Of a DNA stretch of 64,000 bases, positions 17,029 through 24,502 are shown piece after piece. The DNA comes from Oscillospiraceae bacterium. GTDB lineage: Bacteria; Bacillota; Clostridia; Oscillospirales; Oscillospiraceae. Both the position numbers and the translations under genes were made by a program. Numbering within the stretch: the first letter of the stretch is position 1; every line of letters starts with the position of its first letter. The stretch covers positions 1 through 64,000 of the forward strand of contig CAJTFK010000018.1 of assembly GCA_910575505.1 (NCBI GenBank), read 5' to 3'. The notes under the pieces are model-generated. The model did not search any database. It had not been told where the DNA came from and worked only from the letters and a program-made list of their open reading frames with translations.

Positions 17029-17649
17029 TCAGTCTTCGATATATTCCCGGATCCGATAGACCGCGCCGATTTCCTCCTCGCAGATTTTCCGGCAGTTCTC
17101 AATCTCCTCCGCGGGGATGGTGTCCACCACCGTCATCATCACCGTGGGCACGTACTGCCGCAGCTCTCTGGCAAAGTCCTTCATGGCTTCATAGGCTCCG
17201 GACTGGACCGGGTGGCAGAGGGCGTCGTACTTTTCTGCGGTGTCGGTGTTCAGGGAGATGGACACCATATCGAACCGCCCGGCAAAGTCCGGCGTGATGT
17301 CCCGGCCATGGATGAGATTCCCTGTGCCGTTGGTGTCCATCCGGGTGAAGATTTTTTTGCCGTGGGCCTTCAGCTGGTCGATGACCCAGCAGATATCCTC
17401 AATGCGGTAGCTGGGTTCCCCGAAGCCGCAGAACACCAGCTGCTTATATTGGGAGAGGTCCCGGCTCTCGATGTCCGCCAGGATTTCCTCCCGGGTGGGC
17501 TCCCGCTCCAGCCACAGGTTGTGGGTGTAGATGCTTCCCCCGTGTCCGTTGTGCCGGAGGCAGAACTCACAGTTGAAGTTACAGCGGTTGGTGGTATTGA
17601 CATACAGGTTGTCCCCGTATTCATATGTGATGGTAAAGCCTTTTTCCAT
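17029..17649 (-). CDS. TatD-associated radical SAM protein
   Basis: A 206-residue short radical SAM protein. The cluster motif NRCNFNCEFCLRH (CxxxCxxC) lies near residue 20, followed by CGFGEPSYR, TRMDTNGTGN and a Ser/Asn-rich barrel strand (MVSISLNTDT). The start MEKGFTITYEYGDNLYVN is typical of the TatD-linked radical SAM family; ATG 17649 has AAGGAG eight nt upstream, while the longer frame has no site. Function of the family is unknown. tatD lies 2.3 kb upstream on the same strand, separated here by three accessory genes, whereas the two are often adjacent (family knowledge). Confidence 0.85.
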   Translation of the reverse strand: MEKGFTITYEYGDNLYVNTTNRCNFNCEFCLRHNGHGGSIYTHNLWLEREPTREEILADIESRDLSQYKQLVFCGFGEPSYRIEDICWVIDQLKAHGKKIFTRMDTNGTGNLIHGRDITPDFAGRFDMVSISLNTDTAEKYDALCHPVQSGAYEAMKDFARELRQYVPTVMMTVVDTIPAEEIENCRKICEEEIGAVYRIREYIED

Positions 17650-17663
17650 AGATGGTGCTCCTT

Positions 17664-18518
17664 TTAAAACGATTGCAGATGGAACTGGGAGAGCGTAAAC
17701 ACGCCGTCCCGGTATCCGACATTGGCGGTATAATCGGCCACGTAGTTTGTGGTCTTCCAAAGGTCCACCGCGCCCAGAAGCTGGACGGCACGCTCTTCCG
17801 GCAGGAGGCGGAAATCCGCAATCCATCCGGTGGAGGGGGCTGTCCCGTCCTCCGGGATATAATCGGTATCAATTTCCAGCAGCTCACGGCCCAGAATCAG
17901 GAAGTTTCTGCCGCCGGTCTGGACGAATTGCAGCAGAGGCGGGACCTGCTCCTGCCAGAGGCTCCCCGGCATGGCGTAATCGGTCAGGGTCCCGTCCGGG
18001 TTTTTCTCCAGCACATGCAGGTCATAGACGGAGACCCCGGTACCGCTGCCGGTGTAGGTCAGGACCGCCAGCTCGTGTTCTCCGTCGCCGTCCAGGTCCA
18101 TCGCGGCCATGCGGGGCGGGAACATCCGGGGCGTGGCAAAATACCAGTCAAATTCCGCCAGGCTGTCCCCCCAGCGAATCAGGGCGGTTTCCCGGGCGTC
18201 CTGGGAATAGGGCAGGCCGTAAAAAGCGGCGTCCGCCTCCGGCGCTTCTGCCAGAAGCTCAACGACCCCGCCGGAGGCCCAGCGCTCCATGTTGTAACGG
18301 GGATGTTCCTGCACTGCCGCCAGAGAGGGCGGCAGGTCGTAGTCCTCCGCCGGGGCCCGGCCCTCCGTCACCACGGCGGGGGCGGAAACCGGCTCCGCGT
18401 CCGCCGTCTCCGGCAGGGAAAAGGCCGGAACCTCCAGAACCTCCATAGCCGGTTTTGCGTCCGTGCCGCAGGCTGTCAAAAGCAGCAGCGCCAGCAGAAC
18501 AGGAAGCAGCGTTCTCAA
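17664..18518 (-). CDS. Lipoprotein with FG-GAP/EF-hand-like segment
   Basis: A 284-residue secreted lipoprotein with signal MRTLLPVLLALLLLTAC (lipobox LTAC, Cys17). A calcium-loop-like motif DLDGDGEHELAVL near residue 135 is typical of FG-GAP-like repeat proteins; no enzyme signature was found. It starts at TTG 18518 seven nt after GAGGAGG, overlapping the stop of the SUKH gene by 4 nt (TTGA), so the two are translationally coupled. Function unknown; it sits in the accessory block between tatD and the radical SAM gene. Confidence 0.75.
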   Translation of the reverse strand: MRTLLPVLLALLLLTACGTDAKPAMEVLEVPAFSLPETADAEPVSAPAVVTEGRAPAEDYDLPPSLAAVQEHPRYNMERWASGGVVELLAEAPEADAAFYGLPYSQDARETALIRWGDSLAEFDWYFATPRMFPPRMAAMDLDGDGEHELAVLTYTGSGTGVSVYDLHVLEKNPDGTLTDYAMPGSLWQEQVPPLLQFVQTGGRNFLILGRELLEIDTDYIPEDGTAPSTGWIADFRLLPEERAVQLLGAVDLWKTTNYVADYTANVGYRDGVFTLSQFHLQSF

Positions 18519-19042
18519 TCCTTGTCCTCCTCGAAGTCAAATTCGCTGTCGTTGACCAGGCCCCGGATGAATTCCTCAAACGTATCCGCCAGGGGCGTGA
18601 TGCAGTAATCGTCTTCCTGGTCGACGTGCACCACCTTGGGCTCCCCCTGGGGACCGCAGGCCCGGTAATCCAGAAAAATCTCGTCATGCCCCGCCGAAGG
18701 ACAGTCGCAGATTGCAATCCCAATGGCAGGATAACCCCATTCTTCCACCATCAGACGGGTTTCGTCTACGATATTGCCAGCTGCCTTTCCCACACCGAAA
18801 ATGGTCTCAATGGCGGTGTGGTCGTCGGCCCAGCTGGTGGGTTCGCCGGTGGGAAAGCAGCGGTTGACAGGCACGCCGCCGTTCCGGGTCTTCAGCAGAT
18901 GGAGATAGGAGGCAGGGAGCTTGTACCCCAATGCGGCCTCCGCTGAGGCAATTTTCTCCGGCGTCAGGGGCCCGCCGTCAAATTTTTTGGAATAAGCAGA
19001 TTCTTCCCAGAAGCCAGTGAAATCAAAACCATCAAAAACCAT
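18515..19042 (-). CDS. SMI1/KNR4 (SUKH) family protein
   Basis: A 175-residue cytosolic protein with the SUKH pattern: PLTPEKIASAEAALGYKLPASYLHLLKTRNGG, then a GYPAIGIAICDCPSAGHDEIFLDY core and a C-terminal FEEFIRGL. SUKH proteins often act as immunity proteins against contact-dependent toxins, but many are orphan. ATG 19042 has GGAGG nine nt upstream. No toxin gene is adjacent. It overlaps the lipoprotein gene by 4 nt. A 185-nt spacer with a GCGGCAGAGCCGC hairpin separates it from the DUF4253 gene. Confidence 0.82.
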   Translation of the reverse strand: MVFDGFDFTGFWEESAYSKKFDGGPLTPEKIASAEAALGYKLPASYLHLLKTRNGGVPVNRCFPTGEPTSWADDHTAIETIFGVGKAAGNIVDETRLMVEEWGYPAIGIAICDCPSAGHDEIFLDYRACGPQGEPKVVHVDQEDDYCITPLADTFEEFIRGLVNDSEFDFEEDKD

Positions 19043-19227
19043 TTTATAATACCTCCGATAAAAGAGTGAATCAGTATAGGGGACCTCCCGGCCAACGCAG
19101 GGGCTTGTTTGATTACCTGGTTTCCAGTTAGAAAAGCTCTTTTGCCTGCTTTTCACCCTGCCGGGCATACAGGTCCTCTAAGCGGCAGAGCCGCCAAGAG
19201 CCCCTAAATCTCTCGAGAAAAAGCAGG

Positions 19228-19941
19228 TCAGTCCCACCAGAAGAACCACTTGTCGGACTGCCACAGTCCATCCGCCAGCCTCCCGATGGACCCGCAGCCC
19301 TGCTCCACGATGTCCGGGCAGAAGGTAAACTGTTCCATCGCCAGCTCCATGGCCCTCTCCCGGGGCGTGGGGGCGGGCAGGTCGTATTCCAGCACGTCCC
19401 GGGTCATGACGGCAGGGACTGCGCCGTACTGCTCAAACCAGTATTTCGCCGCAGCCATCTGCTCCTCGTCGCTGGGGCACTCGTTCCAGCCGCCGAAGGG
19501 CATCCAGGCGAAGACTTCCCAGGGGTGCTCCGCCGGGATTTCCGCCAGCACCATGGGGATGGTTTTGTCCTGATAATTGCAGATGCCCAGGAAGCGGTCG
19601 ATGACATCGCCGCCCTCCATGGGGCCCAGAATGGATTCATCCGGCCAGGAATAACCGTACTCCGCCGCCGACTCCTTGAAATAAGCAGTCCGCTCTTCAA
19701 AGAAGGTCCTGCCCTCCGGCATGGCGGCCCGAAGCTCCTCCAGATACTCCGCCGGGGATTTTTTGCGGGGGAGCTCCGCGTCCTCCTCCCAGTCTGCGGC
19801 GGAGATCAGCACCGGCGTGAAGCCCTCCCGGACGCTCCGGGCCTTGGCGGCCTGATAGAGGTCCATGATCTTCTCCACCGTCGTCCCGGCGGGAATTTCG
19901 GTGCAGGGACAGCCCAAAAAAGTTTTCAGGTTTTCAAACAT
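19228..19941 (-). CDS. DUF4253 domain protein
   Basis: A 237-residue protein with a clear DUF4253 C-terminal domain: FGGWNECPS, AAKYWFEQYGAVPAVMT, DVLEYDLPAPTP, FCPDIVEQG and a terminal WFFWWD. Function of the family is unknown. The N-terminal half (30-90) is less conserved. ATG 19941 has GGAGG eight nt upstream and overlaps the tatD stop by 8 nt, so it is coupled to tatD. DUF4253 and SUKH genes recur as neighbours in accessory clusters (recalled association, not checked). Confidence 0.85.
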   Translation of the reverse strand: MFENLKTFLGCPCTEIPAGTTVEKIMDLYQAAKARSVREGFTPVLISAADWEEDAELPRKKSPAEYLEELRAAMPEGRTFFEERTAYFKESAAEYGYSWPDESILGPMEGGDVIDRFLGICNYQDKTIPMVLAEIPAEHPWEVFAWMPFGGWNECPSDEEQMAAAKYWFEQYGAVPAVMTRDVLEYDLPAPTPRERAMELAMEQFTFCPDIVEQGCGSIGRLADGLWQSDKWFFWWD

Positions 19942-20740
19942 TGGAAATTCCTCCATTTCTGCCAATTTTGAAAAACAACCGCAGGCCATTTTCCCAGGTG
20001 ACCTGTTCCAGTTCCTCCACGGGAATCCCCTTCCACTCCGCCAGCTTCTCAATGACATAGGGCAGATTCCGGCTGTCGTTCCGCTTCCCCCGGAAGGGGA
20101 CCGGCGTGAGATAGGGGGAATCCGTCTCGATCAGAATGCGGTCCAGAGGCATGACAGCGGCCACCTCTGGAGCTTTGGCGGCGTTCTTATAGGTAATGGG
20201 TCCGTCGAAGCCCAGATACCAGCCCCGTTTCAGCAGAATTTCCGCCATCTCGGGACTGCCGGAAAAGCAGTGGAACACACCCCGCAGCTCCGGGTAGTCC
20301 AGCACCACGGCCAGGGAATCCCCGTGGGCCTCCCGGTCGTGGACGATTACCGGCAGATCCAGCTCCAGGGCCAGTTCGATCTGCCGCCGGAAGACGGATT
20401 GCTGGAAGTCCCTGGGTGGGTTGTCCTTCCAATAGTAGTCCAGGCCGATTTCCCCCACGGCCACCACCTTCTCATGGCGGCACAACTCCCGGAGGGCGGC
20501 ATAGTCCTCTTCGCCGGTCCCGGCGCAGTCGGAGGGATGGATGCCGGCGGCGGCATAGACATGGGGAAAGCGCTCCGCCAGGGCCAGGGCGGCCCGGGAG
20601 CTGGGCAGGTCGCAGCCGGGGTCCACCACCAGTCCCACTCCGGCGGCGGGCAGAGCCGCCAGCACATCGTCCCGGTCCGGGTTGAAGGCACTGGAATCGT
20701 AATGGGCGTGGGTGTCAAACAGACGCATAGGGGTCTCCAT
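19934..20740 (-). CDS. tatD: TatD-family metal-dependent DNase
   Basis: A 268-residue amidohydrolase-fold nuclease. Visible ligands: FDTHAHYDS (10-18), GIHPSDC, the Glu of VGEIGLDYYW, VIVHDREA, HCFSGS and ETDSPYLTP. ATG 20740 has GAGGAGG six nt upstream and lies inside the end of the upstream gene (26-nt overlap). TatD is a 3'-5' exonuclease linked to oxidative DNA damage and apoptosis-like DNA turnover. Downstream genes follow without a terminator. Confidence 0.94.
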   Translation of the reverse strand: METPMRLFDTHAHYDSSAFNPDRDDVLAALPAAGVGLVVDPGCDLPSSRAALALAERFPHVYAAAGIHPSDCAGTGEEDYAALRELCRHEKVVAVGEIGLDYYWKDNPPRDFQQSVFRRQIELALELDLPVIVHDREAHGDSLAVVLDYPELRGVFHCFSGSPEMAEILLKRGWYLGFDGPITYKNAAKAPEVAAVMPLDRILIETDSPYLTPVPFRGKRNDSRNLPYVIEKLAEWKGIPVEELEQVTWENGLRLFFKIGRNGGISNV

Positions 20741-21155
20741 GTTCCGCCTCCTCTGTGACAATGGCTAAAATTTCCCCGGCTTCGCAGGCTTCCAGACACT
20801 GGTTCCGCAGCACCAGGGCCCCAGGAAAGGCGAACTTCCCCGAGGCGATTTCCTCCTGGGACAGCCGCTCCGGACTGACGGTGTAAATCTCTCCGTCCAT
20901 GGCCGTCAGGCCGAAGCCGTCGTCCATCACATAAGCGCTGAAATCCGGCGGTCTTTGCAGCAGGGCGGACATGGCCGCCAGGGCCGTCTGGCGGAGCGCT
21001 TCGAGACCCGCTCCGCCGTCCTCCCCCAGCACCGCCGCAGTGTGCCGTCCGATGAGGGCAAAGGTTTTCCGGAAGCTGAAATAATAACGAAAGTGCTCAA
21101 TGGTCTCCGTCTCCTCCTGAGTGAGGGGCCGGGGAACCAGCTTGTGAATATTCAT
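20715..21155 (-). CDS. Unknown protein, coupled to tatD
   Basis: A 146-residue acidic protein, no signal peptide or membrane segment, no recognised family. It seems alpha/beta, with an aromatic N-terminal helix (HFRYYFSFRKTF) and a C-terminal EACEAGEILAIVTEEAE. ATG 21155 has GGGAGG six nt upstream. It overlaps tatD by 26 nt and is the first gene of the minus-strand tatD group, downstream of rpsT and its terminator. Confidence 0.65.
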   Translation of the reverse strand: MNIHKLVPRPLTQEETETIEHFRYYFSFRKTFALIGRHTAAVLGEDGGAGLEALRQTALAAMSALLQRPPDFSAYVMDDGFGLTAMDGEIYTVSPERLSQEEIASGKFAFPGALVLRNQCLEACEAGEILAIVTEEAEHGDPYASV

Positions 21156-21193
21156 GAAATACCTCCCAGACCGGATGCCGCAGAGCGGGGCGG

Positions 21194-21230
21194 GAAAAAC
21201 AAAAAGGACATCCGTAACGGATGCCCTTTT
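21194..21230 (-). terminator. Terminator of rpsT
   Basis: On the minus strand AAAAGGGCATCCGT pairs with ACGGATGTCCTTTTT (wobble/mismatch inside) and runs into TTTTTGTTTTTCCC. Confidence 0.8.
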
Positions 21231-21317
21231 GGCCTGACGGAATCAGGACAGAAAAGCCTGAAAGATCGTCAATTCTCCCGCTGGAGGAGAGCCTTTGAAC
21301 AGCCCCCGCCGCCGGGG

Positions 21318-21581
21318 TCAACCGATTCGATTGAGCTTCAGGGTCATGGCGCTCTTCTTGTGAGCGGCCGCGTTCTTGTGGAGAACGCCCTTCGCCACAG
21401 CCTGATCGACCTTTTTCACCGCAACCTTGTAAGCGCCATCGGCATCGGTGCGATTGCCCTCTGCGGCAGCGGCCTCAAACTTCTTAATCGCGGTCTTCAG
21501 ATCGGATTTCGTGGCCTTGTTGCGGGCGTTCCGGGCCTTTCCAATGAGAACCCGCTTCTTGGCAGACTTGATATTCGGCAA
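21318..21581 (-). CDS. rpsT: 30S ribosomal protein S20
   Basis: Small-subunit primary 16S binder, 87 residues, lysine/alanine-rich; PNIKSAKKRVL, RNARNKATKSDLKTAIKKF and KGVLHKNAAAHKKSAMTLKL are typical. The start is TTG at 21581 (protein MPNIKSAK), seven nt after GGAGG; a GTG nine nt upstream overlaps the Shine-Dalgarno and would add residues not seen in the family. A TTG start recalls E. coli rpsT (UUG), where it helps autogenous control. It has its own promoter and terminator. Confidence 0.95.
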   Translation of the reverse strand: MPNIKSAKKRVLIGKARNARNKATKSDLKTAIKKFEAAAAEGNRTDADGAYKVAVKKVDQAVAKGVLHKNAAAHKKSAMTLKLNRIG

Positions 21582-21641
21582 ACCAAACACCTCCCTTGGC
21601 TTAATTCTTGAGGGGAATCACACTCCCCCGTACAGACCTAT

Positions 21642-21670
21642 ATTCTAACAGGGAAATCCACAAAAAGCAA
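21642..21670 (-). promoter_or_regulatory. rpsT promoter
   Basis: Minus-strand TTGCTT (21670-21665), 17-nt spacer, TAGAAT (21647-21642), about 60 nt upstream of the TTG start. Confidence 0.7.
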
Positions 21671-21707
21671 GGTTTTTTTTACATATTTCCGGCAGGAAAA
21701 TTTCCTG

Positions 21708-21736
21708 GCATTTCAAAGGGCCTGTTTTCATAGGCT
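21708..21736 (+). promoter_or_regulatory. Weak sigma-E-like promoter candidate for spoIVFA
   Basis: GCATTTC, 14-nt spacer, CATAGGCT partly fits the mother-cell sigma-E pattern expected for this operon. Two mismatches in each box make this tentative. The 320-nt spacer to rpsT holds no other obvious signal apart from a CTGTATTCACAGCCG stretch near 21752. Confidence 0.25.
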
Positions 21737-21903
21737 GGAAGGGTAAGAAGCTGTATTCACAGCCGGTGATGCCGGATGCGCGGAGACTGTTCTTGCCGGA
21801 CCGGGGGCTGTTTTCAAGGTCACAGGGAAGCGGGTCTCATCGAGTCCGGCGGAAGGGCAGGCGGCGTCAGCGGATACAGGACAGAACAGAGGAGGGGAAC
21901 CAT

Positions 21904-22860
21904 ATGACCTCACGGCAGACGGGACGGAGGATACAGGCCATGTCCGCAGGACGGCGCCGCCCGGTTGGCGGAGCCGGAAAGCGGAGCGTCCGCCCAAATG
22001 AGCCTCTGAACCCCAGGGAGCTCCGGCGGCTGGCCCAGGTGGTGGCCTGCGGCGCGGCCTTTGTGCTGCTGGTGGCGGCAAAGCTGCTGCTTCCGGGACG
22101 GATGGAGGAGTTCAATTCCTGGCTGGCGGCGGCTATGGGACAGAATATGGATGTGCAGGCGGTGTTCTCCGCCGTGGGCCGGGCCTTTGCCGGAGAGGGA
22201 GGCGGCACGGTATCAGAGGTCTATCAGGCGGTGTTCCATCCCCAGGAGGCAGCAGAGGCGGCGAAGACCGCCAGCCAAAGGACGCTGAAGCTCCGGGAGG
22301 GGGCGGCTCTGGAGGGTCTGCGGGCCTACCGGCCCCAGGAGGAACAGGGGAGTGCGGAGGAGGCGCCGCCGGCTGAAGCGGCGGAGGACACGGCCTCTAC
22401 TCTGGCCTATATCCTGTATTCCGAGGAGAATCTGCCGGAGTCCGTCAGCATGGAACAGGCCATTCTGGGTTTTGATTACTGTACGCCGGTCAGCGGCGTG
22501 CTGAGCTCCGATTTCGGATACCGGGAGCACCCGGTGGAGGGAGAGGAACGGTTTCACTACGGGGTGGACCTGGCGGCGGGGACCGGTACGGAGGTGGACT
22601 GCTTTGCCGACGGACATGTCACCGCCGTGGGAGAAAGCAGCAGCTACGGACGGTACTGCATCGTGGCCCACGAGGGGGGCTATTCCACCCTCTATGCCCA
22701 TTGCAGCCGGGTGGTAGTGTCCTCCGGCACGGAGGTCACGCGGGGCCAGAAGATTGCCGAGGTGGGGGAGACCGGCATGGCCACCGGTCCCCATCTCCAT
22801 TTTGAGCTCCAGCGGGACGGCGTATATCTGAATCCCATCTACTATGTTGCCGCGGCCTAG
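21904..22860 (+). CDS. spoIVFA: SpoIVFA-like membrane M23/LytM-domain protein
   Basis: A 318-residue type II membrane protein: basic N-terminus, one transmembrane helix (about 46-62, VVACGAAFVLLVAAKLLL), an Ala/Glu-rich linker, and a C-terminal M23 domain (about 195-315). The partner assignment rests on the overlapping downstream site-2 protease gene, as in spoIVFA-spoIVFB of Bacillus, where SpoIVFA holds SpoIVFB in the mother-cell forespore membrane until SpoIVB cleaves it, allowing pro-sigma-K processing. Here the metal ligands look intact (FHYGVDLA and GPHLHFEL). ATG 21904 has GAGGAGG; the longer frame has no site. Confidence 0.75.
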   Translation: MTSRQTGRRIQAMSAGRRRPVGGAGKRSVRPNEPLNPRELRRLAQVVACGAAFVLLVAAKLLLPGRMEEFNSWLAAAMGQNMDVQAVFSAVGRAFAGEGGGTVSEVYQAVFHPQEAAEAAKTASQRTLKLREGAALEGLRAYRPQEEQGSAEEAPPAEAAEDTASTLAYILYSEENLPESVSMEQAILGFDYCTPVSGVLSSDFGYREHPVEGEERFHYGVDLAAGTGTEVDCFADGHVTAVGESSSYGRYCIVAHEGGYSTLYAHCSRVVVSSGTEVTRGQKIAEVGETGMATGPHLHFELQRDGVYLNPIYYVAAA

Positions 22861-23455
22861 GTTCCGGGTGTCCGGGGGCTTTGTTCTCCTGACCGCGTGG
22901 TTTGCCCTGGTGAATGGCTGGCGGCTGCTGGCCATTGTGCTGTCCGCCGCCGCCGTCCATGAGGCGGGACACTGGCTGGTCCTCCGCTGTCTGGGAGGCC
23001 GCGCCGGCGGCCTTCAAATCAGCACATTGGGGGCGGTGCTGGAGACGGAGGGTGTTCTCTCCTATGCCGGGGAACTGGCCACCGTGCTGGCGGGGCCTGC
23101 CGCCAATCTGCTGGCTGCAATGGTTCTGACTGTTCTGGACCGGGGCCGTTGGAGCACTGCCGCCGGGGCGCAGCTGGTGCTGTGCGCCTTTAACCTCCTG
23201 CCCATCCGCCCTCTGGATGGAGGGAGGGCTCTGGAGCTGCTGGTCTCCTGGCTGGCGGGACCGGCGGCGGGGGAGTGGGCGGCCCGCTGTCTTGGCACGG
23301 CCACGGCTGCGGCGCTGGCGGCGTTTCTGGCCTTTCTGATGTGGAGGGGCGGGGGAAACCTGTGGCTGCTGCCTATGCTGGGGGCCTGTCTTTACTGGGG
23401 GGCGCTGCCCTGGCTCCCCGGTCCGTGGGTCTTCCGGCGACATGGGGGAAGCTGA
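22844..23455 (+). CDS. spoIVFB: SpoIVFB-like site-2 (M50) intramembrane protease
   Basis: A 203-residue polytopic membrane metalloprotease: HEAGH at 39-43 and the second metal motif NLLPIRPLDGG at 117-127, each in a hydrophobic segment; about five to six helices. No CBS domain, shorter than Bacillus SpoIVFB (288), consistent with compact clostridial versions. The ATG overlaps the end of spoIVFA by 17 nt and has no strong ribosome site, so translation is coupled. In sporulation it would release sigma-K from its pro-peptide. Alternative: another membrane regulator cleaved by an M50 protease. Confidence 0.8.
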   Translation: MLPRPRFRVSGGFVLLTAWFALVNGWRLLAIVLSAAAVHEAGHWLVLRCLGGRAGGLQISTLGAVLETEGVLSYAGELATVLAGPAANLLAAMVLTVLDRGRWSTAAGAQLVLCAFNLLPIRPLDGGRALELLVSWLAGPAAGEWAARCLGTATAAALAAFLAFLMWRGGGNLWLLPMLGACLYWGALPWLPGPWVFRRHGGS

Positions 23456-23486
23456 AAGGCAGGAGGGGATTTCCCTCCTGCCTTCT
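23456..23486. terminator. Bidirectional terminator after spoIVFB
   Basis: Perfect 12-bp stem AAGGCAGGAGGG / CCCTCCTGCCTT with GATTT loop, shared by the convergent gene ending at 23490. Confidence 0.82.
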
Positions 23487-23489
23487 CTC

Positions 23490-24380
23490 TTATTTCCCCT
23501 GGAGCTGTGCTGTCAGCATGTCCAGAATGGCGTCGGCGGGCTGTCTCCGGGGCCGTACCCGGTCCGCCTCGTCGGCTTTGACGGCGGCATAGGCCCGGGC
23601 GGACCGCTCGATGCTGCCCTCTCCCCGCAGCGATTCAATCCAGGCGTCCACCTGCTCCATCAGGTGCTCCCAGGCCTCTTCCTCGTCCTGCTTCTCCTTG
23701 CCCAGCTTCATCCGCTCCAGCATGGTGAGGCGGGCCTCGTACAAAGCGGAAATCAGGTCCGTTTTTACAAAATCGCTGTGCTCCAGTCCGGCGGCGTCTC
23801 CGGAGGCAGCCCCATCTCCGGAGGCATGGGGCTGATATAATGCCAACAACGCCTCCGCCTCCGCCCTGCAGACGCTGCCGAAGCGGCGGTCATATCGATG
23901 CGCTTCGATTGCGCGGAGGTAATCCCGCTTCTCTGTCACATCACCGGGGGTCAGCCCGGTGGGAAGCGCGCCGGAGGCCCGGAGTCCACTCTGGTTTGCT
24001 TCGGTTTTCATCAAATGTCCGTACAGGGCGGTCAGCTCCGCGTAGGAGGCGTTGGAGGGATCAATGTCATGGACGTGACAGGTGAAGTCGAAGGGCCCGC
24101 TGTCCGATGTGCCGGAAATGCGGACGACAGGATCCTCGGGAGTGGAATCCGCCGTGTACTCCGCATACAGTTCCTGCATGGTGTTGTTCCGGCCGGCGCA
24201 CCCACCGGAAAAGACCGTGTTTTCACGGGGCATCCGAAGATGAATGTCGGGCCCTTGGACAGAGGCGGTGAACTGATCCAGCCGGGCCTGGAAAGAGGCC
24301 TCCGCCGGTCCGTTCTGTCTGGCGGAGGAACGGCGATTTTCCGTGTAGGTTCGGGTGTTCATCAGGGATGGAACGCTCAT
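23490..24380 (-). CDS. Unknown soluble protein
   Basis: A 296-residue hydrophilic protein; no signal peptide, membrane helix or known catalytic motif recognised. A central block (HVHDIDPSNASYAELTALYGHLM) looks globular; a low-complexity ASGDGAASGDAAG linker (about 185-197) is followed by a long charged helix (ALYEARLTMLERMKLGKEKQDEEEAWEHL) and a C-terminal helix. ATG 24380 has AGGAAG eight nt upstream. It lies downstream of rny but behind rny's terminator, so probably has its own weak promoter. The overall shape resembles flagellar or cell-surface associated clostridial proteins only loosely. Confidence 0.7.
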   Translation of the reverse strand: MSVPSLMNTRTYTENRRSSARQNGPAEASFQARLDQFTASVQGPDIHLRMPRENTVFSGGCAGRNNTMQELYAEYTADSTPEDPVVRISGTSDSGPFDFTCHVHDIDPSNASYAELTALYGHLMKTEANQSGLRASGALPTGLTPGDVTEKRDYLRAIEAHRYDRRFGSVCRAEAEALLALYQPHASGDGAASGDAAGLEHSDFVKTDLISALYEARLTMLERMKLGKEKQDEEEAWEHLMEQVDAWIESLRGEGSIERSARAYAAVKADEADRVRPRRQPADAILDMLTAQLQGK

Positions 24381-24408
24381 GGGAAATACTTCCTTTCATT
24401 TCATAGTA

Positions 24409-24453
24409 CAAAAAGACAGAAAGCGGCTGTGAGCATTCATAGCCGCTTTCTGT
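24409..24453 (-). terminator. Terminator of rny
   Basis: Minus-strand stem ACAGAAAGCGGCT / AGCCGCTTTCTGT with a 12-nt loop, followed by CTTTTTGT, about 50 nt past the rny stop. Confidence 0.85.
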
Positions 24454-24502
24454 TCCGTGCGTTTTGAAGCCCCTGCCTTCCTTTGCAGTGGGCGACCGTA
24501 TT

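Noticed and set aside
21750-21770. CTGTATTCACAGCCG as a third copy of the 165-bp repeat
   Set aside because: Only about 14 bp match one end; the rest does not align.
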